Source: an uncultured Chlorobiaceae bacterium
Lineage (GTDB): Bacteria; Bacteroidota; Chlorobiia; Chlorobiales; Chlorobiaceae
Length of the DNA stretch: 64,000 nucleotides
NCBI GenBank assembly: GCA_903895195.1
Contig: CAITSZ010000027.1
Span: 96,515 to 160,514 of the forward strand
Reading direction: 5' to 3'
Shown here piece after piece: positions 7,218-14,820 of the stretch (the stretch's first letter is position 1; every line of letters starts with the position of its first letter). Both the position numbers and the translations under genes were made by a program. The notes under the pieces are model-generated. The model did no database searches, was not told the DNA's origin, and saw nothing but the letters and a program-made list of their open reading frames with translations.

Positions 7218-9833
7218 ATGGCGAATGAGAATAAAAACAGTTCATCCTTAAGTCTCTACATCTTTGTTTTTTTCAGTGTAGTATTGCTCGTTCTATCTTT
7301 ATGGGTAGTATGGGATGATGAATTTGGCCTGCGGCCATGGAAAAAATACCAGGCGGATTATAAGACCATGAAGCACGATAAGCTCGAGCAAGATTATCGT
7401 CATGCGGTCGTTGAATTCCAGCGATCTGGTGGTCACAAAAAGCTGGCTGAGCTTGAAGCCAAGCTTGAAAAAGCTGAAGCAGGGTTTAAAAGCAATGAGA
7501 CCCAGGAAAAGTTTACAAAGCTTAACAGTCAGCTTGAAGCAGCCCATGAAGCGCTTGCGAAAAGTCAGAAAGAGCTTCGCGATTTACGCGGTCAGTTTCT
7601 TGAAACTGAGTACTACTTTACAAAAACTCAACAGCCTGACTATAAGTCGAAAATGGATGTGCTTCAGCGCAGCATTGATAGTGTTGCATTACGTGTAGCG
7701 GCGCAACAAAAAATTGAGGACTCCATCAAGGGGTCATTATCGTCGCTTACAGCTGGAACTGCAGCTATACGAGCTCAAATTGCGACAATGAAAAATGGTC
7801 TGGAAGAGAAAAAAGAGAAGATTGCCAATAATGAAAAAGTCCCTATTGAGATCAAGCAGATTCATATAGCTGATGTTGACAAAGCTGATCGATGCCAGTC
7901 GTGCCATATTGGTATCGATGGAAAAAATCAGGTTTCAGGGAAGCAGCCGTTTACAAGACATCCCGCCAGTTTCGTCTATCTCGATCATCATGATCCAGCT
8001 AAGTTCGGGTGTACCTTTTGTCATAGAGGACAGGGTCGTGCGACAACGTCAGCCGAAAAGGCTCATGGTAATGTTAAGCATTGGGATGAGCCAATGCTTC
8101 AGGGTGATATGACCCAGACATCGTGCTTGAACTGCCATGGTGATATCAAGGGGCTTCGTGGTGCAGAAAAGATTATTAAAAGTACCGAGCTTATCAAGAA
8201 GTACGGTTGTTACAGTTGTCACAAAATTCCCGGCTATGAGACTGTTGGTGATGTAGGACCGCTTCTTACACAGGTCGGCACAAAGGTCAATTATTCTTGG
8301 GCTGTAAGCTGGCTGCTTGATCCGAAGAAATACTTTGCTACAGCAAGGATGCCGAAGTTCTATTTTACACAGGATCAGGCTGAGGCTATTGCTGACTATC
8401 TCTTCAGTATGTCAGGGACCACCCGCCATGATGCTGATAATACGAAGAACAAGCCTGACGCGAAACTTATAGAGCAGGGTAAAGCTTTGTGGGCCCAGTC
8501 ACGCTGCAATCTCTGCCATATCACAGGCGGCAGGGGAGGAAACAATGTGAAGGTATATGCTCCTGATTTGAGTAAAGTGGGCAGTAAGGTAAACAAGGAG
8601 TGGATGTTCAAATGGATCAAAAATCCAAATACATATTTCCCTGGCACAAAGATGCCAAGGTTCCGCTTTACCGATGAGGAGGTGAATGGCCTTGTTGCAT
8701 ACATAACCTCAGAGTATCAGGATGAGGATGCCGAGTATAAATATGCTCAGCCTGTAGAGATCAAGGCAGCCTCAATTGCAAAAGGAAAGGACCTGATACA
8801 GAAATATGGTTGCTATGGATGCCATAAACTTCAGGGAATGGAGGATATGGTTCAGGTTGCTCCATCTCTAAGGAAGCAAGGAGTTACCTTCCTTAGAAAT
8901 AATGAGATGCGTGAAAAAATCGGAATGGAGCTCTCCTCTATTGGAAGTAAACCGGTTGACATGCTTGATTTCGGAAAGCTGAAGAAATCTATTCCTAATG
9001 ACCGTCTGAGCTATATCAAGCAGAAACTTAGAGATCCAAGAGGCTACCGCCTTGGATTACGGATGCCTAATTTCCGTCTGGCCGAGTCGGAGATAAATGA
9101 ATTGTCAGCTGTTCTGTATGGTTTTACAGATGCAAGCGTGCCTACACGTTTTCTTGTCCCTTCCCGTCAGGAATTGGACAGAATGGCCGGTGTTCCTTCG
9201 TATAAATTTACAGGCGACTTTGCCAAGGTCATTGCTGATGTGAAATGCACCAACTGTCATGCTATTCGTGGTATCGGAGCTGATTATGCTCCTGATATCT
9301 CTATTGCAGGCAGCAAACTGCAGGAGTCATGGATTCGCAACTTCCTTGCAAATCCAGATGTTATCCGCCCACTTCTACAGCAGATGCCTAAATTCGGTCT
9401 CTCATCAGGAAAGCCTCAGGCTAAGGTTACCATGCCAAGGTTTAATCTTGGACAGCAGAAGGTTGAGGATACGAATAAGACTGATGTTGATGTTGTGATT
9501 AACTTTTTCCAACAGGAGTTGTTGTCAAGCGATATTCCTAAGGAAATCCCTAAAATCAACACTATTGCCATGCCGGAACAGATTGCCAAGGGCAAACAAC
9601 TCTATGATCTAAAGGGTTGCAAGGCTTGTCATCAGATAGGAACGGAAGGTGGCGCCCTTGGACCTAATTTGACGAATGTCGGTAACCGCCTGACTCAAGG
9701 ATTTATTTTCAAGCATCTTGAAAATGCCCGGAAATTCAAGGCAGATATCGTTGAGCCTAATTATGGCTTCACAGAGACGGAAAGAATTTACTTAACAAAC
9801 TTTTTGATGACCCTGAAACTGAACGCTAAGTGA
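7218..9833 (+). CDS. Octahaem membrane-anchored cytochrome c with long coiled coil
   Basis: An 871-residue cytochrome with eight CXXCH sites at about residues 226, 265, 303, 331, 430, 532, 677 and 801. An N-terminal membrane helix (about 13-36, no cleavage site) anchors it, and residues 60-210 are charged, heptad-rich coiled coil, which would hold the haems away from the membrane. Haems 1-3 lie in a His-rich segment like bis-His multihaem modules; haems 4-8 are repeated class I-like domains. Downstream Met ligands appear as MPKF, MPRF, MPNF and MPKF/MPRF, but after haem 8 the equivalent sequence is EPNYGF, without Met. The ATG at 7218 is preferred to the TTG at 7212. It probably replaces cytochrome f/c1 in the adjacent complex. 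The electron path is inferred. Confidence 0.88.
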   Translation: MANENKNSSSLSLYIFVFFSVVLLVLSLWVVWDDEFGLRPWKKYQADYKTMKHDKLEQDYRHAVVEFQRSGGHKKLAELEAKLEKAEAGFKSNETQEKFTKLNSQLEAAHEALAKSQKELRDLRGQFLETEYYFTKTQQPDYKSKMDVLQRSIDSVALRVAAQQKIEDSIKGSLSSLTAGTAAIRAQIATMKNGLEEKKEKIANNEKVPIEIKQIHIADVDKADRCQSCHIGIDGKNQVSGKQPFTRHPASFVYLDHHDPAKFGCTFCHRGQGRATTSAEKAHGNVKHWDEPMLQGDMTQTSCLNCHGDIKGLRGAEKIIKSTELIKKYGCYSCHKIPGYETVGDVGPLLTQVGTKVNYSWAVSWLLDPKKYFATARMPKFYFTQDQAEAIADYLFSMSGTTRHDADNTKNKPDAKLIEQGKALWAQSRCNLCHITGGRGGNNVKVYAPDLSKVGSKVNKEWMFKWIKNPNTYFPGTKMPRFRFTDEEVNGLVAYITSEYQDEDAEYKYAQPVEIKAASIAKGKDLIQKYGCYGCHKLQGMEDMVQVAPSLRKQGVTFLRNNEMREKIGMELSSIGSKPVDMLDFGKLKKSIPNDRLSYIKQKLRDPRGYRLGLRMPNFRLAESEINELSAVLYGFTDASVPTRFLVPSRQELDRMAGVPSYKFTGDFAKVIADVKCTNCHAIRGIGADYAPDISIAGSKLQESWIRNFLANPDVIRPLLQQMPKFGLSSGKPQAKVTMPRFNLGQQKVEDTNKTDVDVVINFFQQELLSSDIPKEIPKINTIAMPEQIAKGKQLYDLKGCKACHQIGTEGGALGPNLTNVGNRLTQGFIFKHLENARKFKADIVEPNYGFTETERIYLTNFLMTLKLNAK

Positions 9834-10279
9834 TGCAAAAAACCTTAAAAATCAGGAAGATCGCTCTGCTCACCGCACTTTCAGTGCTTGTGATAGCCGG
9901 TTGTGGCAAGAAACAAGGCAAAGAAGGGAAAGCTGATCAGAAAAATCCAGCCGTTGCAGTTGATTCTGCAGCGGTTGCTGGAAAGAAAATTCCATATGCC
10001 TTAAAGGAAGGTAAGCGCCTTTTTTCACACTATTGTGCTGTATGTCACGGGGAAACCGGTGATGGAAGCGGACAGTATTATGGTTTGACTCCTTCGCCAG
10101 CTAATTTTACTGACAAGGCGTTTATGAAAACCTTGCCGGACGAAAAACTCTTTAAGGCGATCAACGAAGGATCGGCTTCTGTTGGTAAGTCAAATATGTG
10201 TCCTCCATGGGGTAAATCTTTTCATAGTGAGGAAACAGAGTTTATCGTCGCTTATATCAGAACCCTTACAGGCAGCTGA
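9833..10279 (+). CDS. Monohaem cytochrome c lipoprotein
   Basis: A short class I cytochrome with a type II signal peptide: lipobox VIAGC gives a lipidated C24. A charged, Lys-rich linker follows, then the haem site CAVCH in the CHGETGDGSG context common to small cytochromes c, and a late MCPPWG that supplies a plausible distal Met. The ATG overlaps the previous stop (TGATG, 9831-9835), which implies coupled translation with the octahaem cytochrome and favours this start over the GTG at 9830. As a periplasm-facing lipoprotein it would shuttle electrons near the b6-like complex. The partner is inferred. Confidence 0.88.
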   Translation: MQKTLKIRKIALLTALSVLVIAGCGKKQGKEGKADQKNPAVAVDSAAVAGKKIPYALKEGKRLFSHYCAVCHGETGDGSGQYYGLTPSPANFTDKAFMKTLPDEKLFKAINEGSASVGKSNMCPPWGKSFHSEETEFIVAYIRTLTGS

Positions 10280-10364
10280 ACGTTACCTGAAGTTTCTATG
10301 TTATAAATTTCGATTTTAAGTGGATTATTTATTTTACAACCTAAAATGTATGGAGCAGAAAACT

Positions 10365-10961
10365 ATGAACTCTACAAGCAAATTTTTGAAAACCGCACTC
10401 TTGGTGACAGGTTTCGGATTTATGGCCTCTAATGCTTTTTGCGGTGGGACTATAACCGGCACAGTCGATGCAAGCAATCCAAAGTACAAAGGAGATGCCG
10501 TCGTTTATCTGGTAGGCGTTAAAGGCCCTGTTGTTACTAAGCAGGCTTCCGTTGATCAGAAAAGCCTTGTTTTTGTTCCGCATGTAACAGCTGTGCCTGT
10601 TGGATCAACAGTTGACTTCAAGAACAATGACAAGGTCAACCATAATATTTTTTCAGCTTCAGCGGCTAAAAAATTCAACCTCGGCACATATAATCCGGGC
10701 ATGTCTAAACCGGTGACATTTGATAAGCCAGGTGCTGTTAACTTACTTTGCAATGTTCACTCTGAAATGTCCGCATGGGTTGTTGTAACTGAAAATCAGT
10801 ATGCAGCAGTTTCCGAACATGATGGCAAGTTCACTATCAGCAATGTTCCTGCAGGAACTTACAAGATCACTGCTTGGAGCGAAAAACTAAAAGCACAGGA
10901 AGGATCTGTGACCGTTGCTGATGGAAAAACAGCGACTGTAGTTGTCAAACTGGCAAAATAA
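10365..10961 (+). CDS. Cupredoxin (type 1 copper) with C-terminal carboxypeptidase-regulatory-like domain
   Basis: Exported blue-copper protein of 198 residues. A signal peptide (1 to about 26) precedes a plastocyanin-like fold with the four copper ligands visible: H93 (VNHNIF) and the cluster C129-x2-H132-x2-M135 (LLCNVHSEM). The C-terminal 50 residues (FTISNVPAGTYKITAW) resemble the beta-sandwich carboxypeptidase regulatory-like domain. Last gene of the b6-like operon, directly before a strong terminator. It is a good candidate periplasmic carrier, comparable in role to rusticyanin in acidophilic iron oxidisers (analogy, not homology). The ATG at 10365 is chosen because the signal peptide begins there; an upstream in-frame start would add a 15-residue extension with poor character. 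Confidence 0.85.
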   Translation: MNSTSKFLKTALLVTGFGFMASNAFCGGTITGTVDASNPKYKGDAVVYLVGVKGPVVTKQASVDQKSLVFVPHVTAVPVGSTVDFKNNDKVNHNIFSASAAKKFNLGTYNPGMSKPVTFDKPGAVNLLCNVHSEMSAWVVVTENQYAAVSEHDGKFTISNVPAGTYKITAWSEKLKAQEGSVTVADGKTATVVVKLAK

Positions 10962-10996
10962 GCTCAACACCTCTCACGTTATTATTCACTATGAAA

Positions 10997-11031
10997 GGGT
11001 ACCTGTCTCTAACCAGGTACCCTTTTTTTTT
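10997..11031 (+). terminator. Strong rho-independent terminator closing the b6-like operon
   Basis: Perfect 9-pair stem GGGTACCTG (10997-11005) and CAGGTACCC (11014-11022) with an 8-base loop, followed by nine Ts. It lies 36 bases after the cupredoxin stop. Confidence 0.93.
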
Positions 11032-11141
11032 CTCTGCCAGATCACCCATTGAAAACCGCAGTTTATTCTTTGGGTGAAGAAAAAAACGGTTAAAACCCAC
11101 AAGTAGATATTTTTTTATTACCGCACAAATTTAAGCCTTTT

Positions 11142-11156
11142 TTAAGAGACTCTTAA
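11142..11156. promoter_or_regulatory. 15-base palindrome in the leader of the thioredoxin operon
   Basis: TTAAGAG-A-CTCTTAA is a perfect palindrome around one base. The 400-base stretch from 11032 to 11451 has no convincing gene, so this is a candidate operator for the downstream block. No regulator is identified. Confidence 0.3.
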
Positions 11157-11274
11157 TGCTGGTTTAAGTTCATGTTCGGTACATTAGATCTGTAATAATG
11201 ATTCTCCTCAGTGTAAAGGCGCTTTCTGCAGGCTCCTGATATACCCTGTGTTGTTATTGCTCGCTTGTGTTGAA

Positions 11275-11323
11275 ATATTGACTACCGTAAAACTTCGCTC
11301 TGAAGTATTGAGGTGTAGTCAAT
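11275..11323. repeat. Inverted repeat ATTGACTAC / GTAGTCAAT upstream of the thioredoxin operon
   Basis: ATTGACTAC at 11277-11285 and its exact complement GTAGTCAAT at 11315-11323, 29 bases apart. The left arm extends to ATATTGACTAC (11275-11285), the same 11-mer that is found at 13458-13468 beyond the DUF3570 gene. Confidence 0.6.
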
Positions 11324-11451
11324 TATTTTCCTCATGTGATGAGAAAAAGATGGCAGGGATTACTGCATTTATTTTTAAAAGTGTTTCGCTCAGGAATATT
11401 CGTTTTAACAACTATAACATTACAGCTATGGAAGAGTTAAAAAGCAAAAAA

Positions 11452-11943
11452 ATGAAGGTGTTACTCCTGTCATTCATTGTTTGTTTCAGCCTGACCGGAA
11501 ATATATATGCTTTGGAGTCCGGGAGTAAAGCGCCTGATTTTGAATTGGCCGGTTCACAGGGAACAGTAAGGCTTTCAAGTACTGCCGGTTCTGTGGTCTA
11601 TGTTGATTTCTGGGCATCATGGTGCGGCCCTTGCCAGCAGTCGTTTCCCTGGATGAATGCCATGCAGGAAAAATACAAGTCAAAAGGAGTTAAAATTATA
11701 GGGGTTAATCTTGATGGTAAAACAGAAGATGCAAAGAAATTTCTTGCACAAAACCCTGCTCTTTTTACTGTAGCGTTTGACTCAAAAGGTGAGACGCCTA
11801 AACTTTACGGTGTAAAGGGTATGCCTACCAGTTTTCTTGTTGGTCGCGATGGTAAAATCATATCTCAGCATTTAGGCTTTAAAGCGAGCGATAAGGATGT
11901 ACTTGAAAAGCAAATCCAGAATGCATTGGAGGTAAAAAAATGA
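11452..11943 (+). CDS. TlpA/ResA-like periplasmic thioredoxin
   Basis: Exported thioredoxin-fold protein with the active site WCGPC in FWASWCGPCQQSFPW and the later cis-Pro segment (GMPTSFLVGRDG). A signal peptide (about residues 1-20, ending NIYA) precedes the AhpC/TSA-like start ESGSKAPDFEL. Such proteins keep cysteines of haem-binding or lipoprotein partners reduced in the periplasm. It is the first gene of a block with a DUF4266 lipoprotein, with which it overlaps by four bases, and a DUF3570 barrel. DsbD further down could supply its electrons. An ATG at 11428 is in frame too and would add eight residues; 11452 gives the more normal signal peptide. Confidence 0.88.
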   Translation: MKVLLLSFIVCFSLTGNIYALESGSKAPDFELAGSQGTVRLSSTAGSVVYVDFWASWCGPCQQSFPWMNAMQEKYKSKGVKIIGVNLDGKTEDAKKFLAQNPALFTVAFDSKGETPKLYGVKGMPTSFLVGRDGKIISQHLGFKASDKDVLEKQIQNALEVKK

Positions 11944-12179
11944 AATCTAATTTTATACTCAAATCACTGCAGGCGATTTTATGTCTGATAGTGCTTGGTT
12001 TAACAGGTTGTTCGATAGGGCCTGCAGTTCAGCCTTGGGAGAAAGAGACTCTGGCAAGGCCGGAGATGACTTTTGAAGGTGATCCGCTTGATTCAAAGTA
12101 CACTGAGCATATTTATAGCAGCAAAGAGGCTGCCTCAGGCGGCTCAGGTGTCGGTGGTGGTGGGTGCGGATGCAATTAA
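11940..12179 (+). CDS. DUF4266 small lipoprotein
   Basis: A 79-residue lipoprotein: lipobox LTGC, then the family core PWEKETLARPEM, a His/Ser/Lys stretch (HIYSSKEAASGGSG) and a Gly-rich tail ending GGGCGCN. The paired cysteines of the tail look made for metal binding or for redox exchange with the thioredoxin encoded just upstream (ATGA overlap). I recall DUF4266 genes next to DUF3570, thioredoxin and ApbE genes in other bacteria, but could not check. No function is established to my knowledge. Confidence 0.82.
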   Translation: MKSNFILKSLQAILCLIVLGLTGCSIGPAVQPWEKETLARPEMTFEGDPLDSKYTEHIYSSKEAASGGSGVGGGGCGCN

Positions 12180-12206
12180 TGAACTTATAAACTTTAGGGC
12201 ATACCA

Positions 12207-13325
12207 ATGAAATCTATCACATACCCATCAACAAATGTTGTCGGAGCAGCTCTTTTTGCTGCAGCTATTGCATTGCCAGCATCTCAAACTGCTTTTGCTG
12301 AGGCTGTGCCTGAAAGCAGCATTGTCAGCTTTAAATACCTGAACTACCAGGATAGTCAGCCTGGGCAGGAGAGGGTTGGTGTCAATGCGTATTCTATCAT
12401 GGGAATGGTGCCAATTGCCGGGAAGTGGTCCATAAGCACGACGTACACGAATGATTCTGTTTCCGGTGCATCTCCGGATGCCCATTCTACTGTCGTTTCG
12501 GGTGCCTCCAAAATGACTGAAAACAGACAAGCTGTCGATTTAAGCGTTACCCGCTACCTTCCTAAAGGATCGGTGACTCTTGGAAGCAGTTATTCAACGG
12601 AGCACGATTACGTTTCAAAGAGTTATTCTGCGCAGGAGAGTATTACTACTGAGGATAAGAACACGACCTTCACCTTCGGCGGCAGCTATACTACCGATAC
12701 TATCAACCCGACCATCGATAAAGCTTCTTTTTACGATAGGAAGACTTATTCAGGGATGATCGGTGTCACGCAGGTCTTGACAAAGGAGGATATCGTTCAG
12801 GTTAACCTGGGGTATGCCAGCGGTAAAGGCGATTATAACGACCATTACAAGTTATTTGATCTTCGGCCTGACAAGCGGGAAAGCAAAACATTCATGACCA
12901 GATGGAACCATCATTTTGACCGAAGAGATGGAACCGCAAGGTTATCCTATCGCTATTACACAGACTCATTCGGTATTAATGCACATACTTTTGGTATGGA
13001 GTATGTTCAGCCATTACCTCATGAATGGACGGTAACTCCATTGTTCAGATTTTACTCCCAAACTGCGGCAACCTTTTATCTGCCAACATCTGATCCACTG
13101 GCAACGTTGCCTTCATATTATTCCCTGGATCAGCGCCTCTCAGCTTTTGGAGCAACATCCATTGGAGTCAAAGTTGAGAAGAAAATTGGCAAAGAGTGGC
13201 TTGTTGATGCGAGATTCGAGAGTTATGAGCAGCGACCAGAGTGGAGCATATCCGGTGGTGGCGACAAGGGGCTTTTACCTTTCTATGCCCGAAGTATTCA
13301 GGTGGGCTTGACGCGACACTTTTGA
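12207..13325 (+). CDS. DUF3570 outer-membrane beta-barrel with two flavinylation-like motifs
   Basis: A 372-residue protein with a signal peptide (1 to about 31, ASQTAFA-E) and alternating amphipathic strands ending in RHF, as in outer-membrane barrels. It fits the DUF3570 family, which has no settled function. Two short sequences match or nearly match the FMN-attachment consensus D-x-x-[ST]-[GS]-A-[ST] recognised by ApbE: DSVSGAS at residues 83-89 (bases 12453-12473), an exact match, and TVVSGAS at 95-101, with Thr instead of Asp. An ApbE flavin transferase is encoded 1.5 kb downstream. Modification of this protein is my inference. It lies 27 bases after the DUF4266 gene and is followed by a terminator. 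Confidence 0.8.
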   Translation: MKSITYPSTNVVGAALFAAAIALPASQTAFAEAVPESSIVSFKYLNYQDSQPGQERVGVNAYSIMGMVPIAGKWSISTTYTNDSVSGASPDAHSTVVSGASKMTENRQAVDLSVTRYLPKGSVTLGSSYSTEHDYVSKSYSAQESITTEDKNTTFTFGGSYTTDTINPTIDKASFYDRKTYSGMIGVTQVLTKEDIVQVNLGYASGKGDYNDHYKLFDLRPDKRESKTFMTRWNHHFDRRDGTARLSYRYYTDSFGINAHTFGMEYVQPLPHEWTVTPLFRFYSQTAATFYLPTSDPLATLPSYYSLDQRLSAFGATSIGVKVEKKIGKEWLVDARFESYEQRPEWSISGGGDKGLLPFYARSIQVGLTRHF

Positions 13326-13332
13326 ACAGAGG

Positions 13333-13357
13333 AATGATCTTCTCTGATCATTTTTTT
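13333..13357 (+). terminator. Terminator after the DUF3570 gene
   Basis: AATGATC (13333-13339) pairs with GATCATT (13346-13352) around a 6-base loop and runs into a tract of seven Ts. It ends the thioredoxin-DUF4266-DUF3570 unit. Confidence 0.8.
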
Positions 13358-13438
13358 AAAGTGTTAGAATTTCTTCTTTGAATAAATGTCCGTTTGGTTT
13401 TCCCTGAATAAGGAACAAGGGATTGAGCTGGAACACCC

Positions 13439-13468
13439 GTAGTCAATATCGGTTAAGATATTGACTAC
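13439..13468. repeat. Perfect 12-base inverted repeat GTAGTCAATATC-N6-GATATTGACTAC
   Basis: Arms at 13439-13450 and 13457-13468 are exact complements with a 6-base spacer. They share 9-11 bases with the inverted repeat at 11275-11323, in the opposite arm order, so the two sites bracket the thioredoxin-DUF4266-DUF3570 unit. No T-tract follows, which argues against a terminator. It lies about 72 bases upstream of the Ig-like protein gene and could be an operator or the remnant end of a mobile unit. Confidence 0.65.
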
Positions 13469-13540
13469 AGAGCTCTATTCGTATGGGAAGATTTGAAGTG
13501 TTTACCGAAAACATAATCTATTTAAATACTGGAGGAAAAT

Positions 13541-14662
13541 ATGCCTAATCCTACAATTACCGGAACTACCGGTAATGATACTATAAGATTTGCAAGTTAT
13601 GGTCAGCCAAGTACCACTAATACTTATACATTAAATCTTCTTGCCGGTACCGATACGTTTGATTTTGTTACGGGCAATTCATACGCATCAAGATTTGTCA
13701 GTACCAATTTTACAATAGGCGCTGCTGACGCTAATGGGATGATCACTGTTACCGGTGCCAGTACTGGAGGGAGAGACTCTTTTGTCTTTAAACTGACAAG
13801 TGTTGAGTCCCTGAAATTTAATGACAAAACAGTAACATTGTCTTACGGTACACCGGTTACTCCCGTCACACCGGCAGATACAACTCCGCCAACTGTTTCT
13901 GCATACAATCCAGTTCAGTTAGCTACTGGTGTGGGGGTTGCCAGCAATATAGTTCTGACGTTCAGTGAAGCGGTACAATTAGGTACCGGTTTGATTGAGG
14001 TTCACAGTGGTTCTGCTGTGGGTGCGGTTGTGGCGACCAATACAACTGAATCACTGTCCGTTTCTGGCAATACGCTGACCATCAATCCGACAGCAAATCT
14101 TACGAACAACACTGATTACTATGTAACGCTGGCCTCAGGCTCAATCAAGGATCTAGCTGGCAACAGTTACACAGGTACGACCTCCTATCACTTTACGACA
14201 GTTGCGTCAGGTGCTGCGACCGATACAACTGCACCAACTGTGATTACTTTCAGTCCAACGTCCGCTGGTACGGGTGTAGCGATCAGCAGCGACATCGTTC
14301 TGACGTTTAGTGAAGCGGTACAATTAGGTACCGGTTTGATTGAAGTTCACAGTGGTTCTGCAACCGGTGCAGTAGTGGCGACCAATACTACTGAAACACT
14401 GACGGTTTCGGGCAATACGCTTACCATAAATCCGACTTCAGATCTTGCAAGCGGTACGGATTACTATGTAACGCTGGTTCAAGGCTCAATACAGGATTTG
14501 GCTGGTAATGGCTACTCAGGAACAACGGCATATCACTTTTCTACTGCTTCAGCTGCAATAGTTGTTCCTACTACAGCTCTTCCAGCTGATGGAAGCAGCT
14601 ATACATCACCTGCTTTGGCTGGAGTGGGAATACTGGGTATTCTTTCGTGGGTTCTTTTTTAA
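13541..14662 (+). CDS. Surface-type protein with two Ig-like (Big_5/SwmB-type) repeats
   Basis: A 373-residue protein with no ordinary signal peptide. The start (GTTGNDTIRF) resembles repeats-in-toxin-like acidic Gly motifs seen in type I secreted proteins. Two closely similar Ig-like domains follow, about residues 113-221 and 228-336, each beginning DTTxPTV and containing FSEAVQLGTGLIEVHSGSA; the period is 115 residues and the DNA is nearly identical over parts of it (about 13951-14015 and 14296-14361). The C-terminal 16 residues are hydrophobic (GVGILGILSWVLF) and may anchor it. A good Shine-Dalgarno (GGAGG) precedes the ATG. Adhesion or a surface-layer role is a guess from the fold. Alternatively it is only a neighbour of the redox genes. 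Confidence 0.75.
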   Translation: MPNPTITGTTGNDTIRFASYGQPSTTNTYTLNLLAGTDTFDFVTGNSYASRFVSTNFTIGAADANGMITVTGASTGGRDSFVFKLTSVESLKFNDKTVTLSYGTPVTPVTPADTTPPTVSAYNPVQLATGVGVASNIVLTFSEAVQLGTGLIEVHSGSAVGAVVATNTTESLSVSGNTLTINPTANLTNNTDYYVTLASGSIKDLAGNSYTGTTSYHFTTVASGAATDTTAPTVITFSPTSAGTGVAISSDIVLTFSEAVQLGTGLIEVHSGSATGAVVATNTTETLTVSGNTLTINPTSDLASGTDYYVTLVQGSIQDLAGNGYSGTTAYHFSTASAAIVVPTTALPADGSSYTSPALAGVGILGILSWVLF

Positions 14663-14738
14663 TGGAAGGATAAGTGGCTTACCGATAAATCGGATGTGAT
14701 GATTTGCTGCTCTTCATGGTTTTCCTGTGATGGCATCG

Positions 14739-14761
14739 AGGAAAATTACTGTTATTTTCCT
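14739..14761 (+). terminator. Possible hairpin terminator after the Ig-like gene
   Basis: AGGAAAAT (14739-14746) and ATTTTCCT (14754-14761) form a perfect 8-pair AT-rich stem with a 7-base loop; only a weak T-run follows (CTTTT at 14767-14771). Confidence 0.4.
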
Positions 14762-14820
14762 ATTGGCTTTTAAATATCTACCGCTCTTCAAAAGGGGGCG
14801 ATGCATAATGAAACACAGGC

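Noticed and set aside
13731..13770. TVTGAS in the Ig-like protein as a possible FMN-attachment motif
   Set aside because: The acidic residue three positions before the Thr is missing and the protein has no clear export signal.
14360..14385. HSGSATG in the Ig-like repeat as an ApbE target
   Set aside because: The residue order (Gly-Ser-Ala-Thr) does not match the [ST]-[GS]-A-[ST] consensus.
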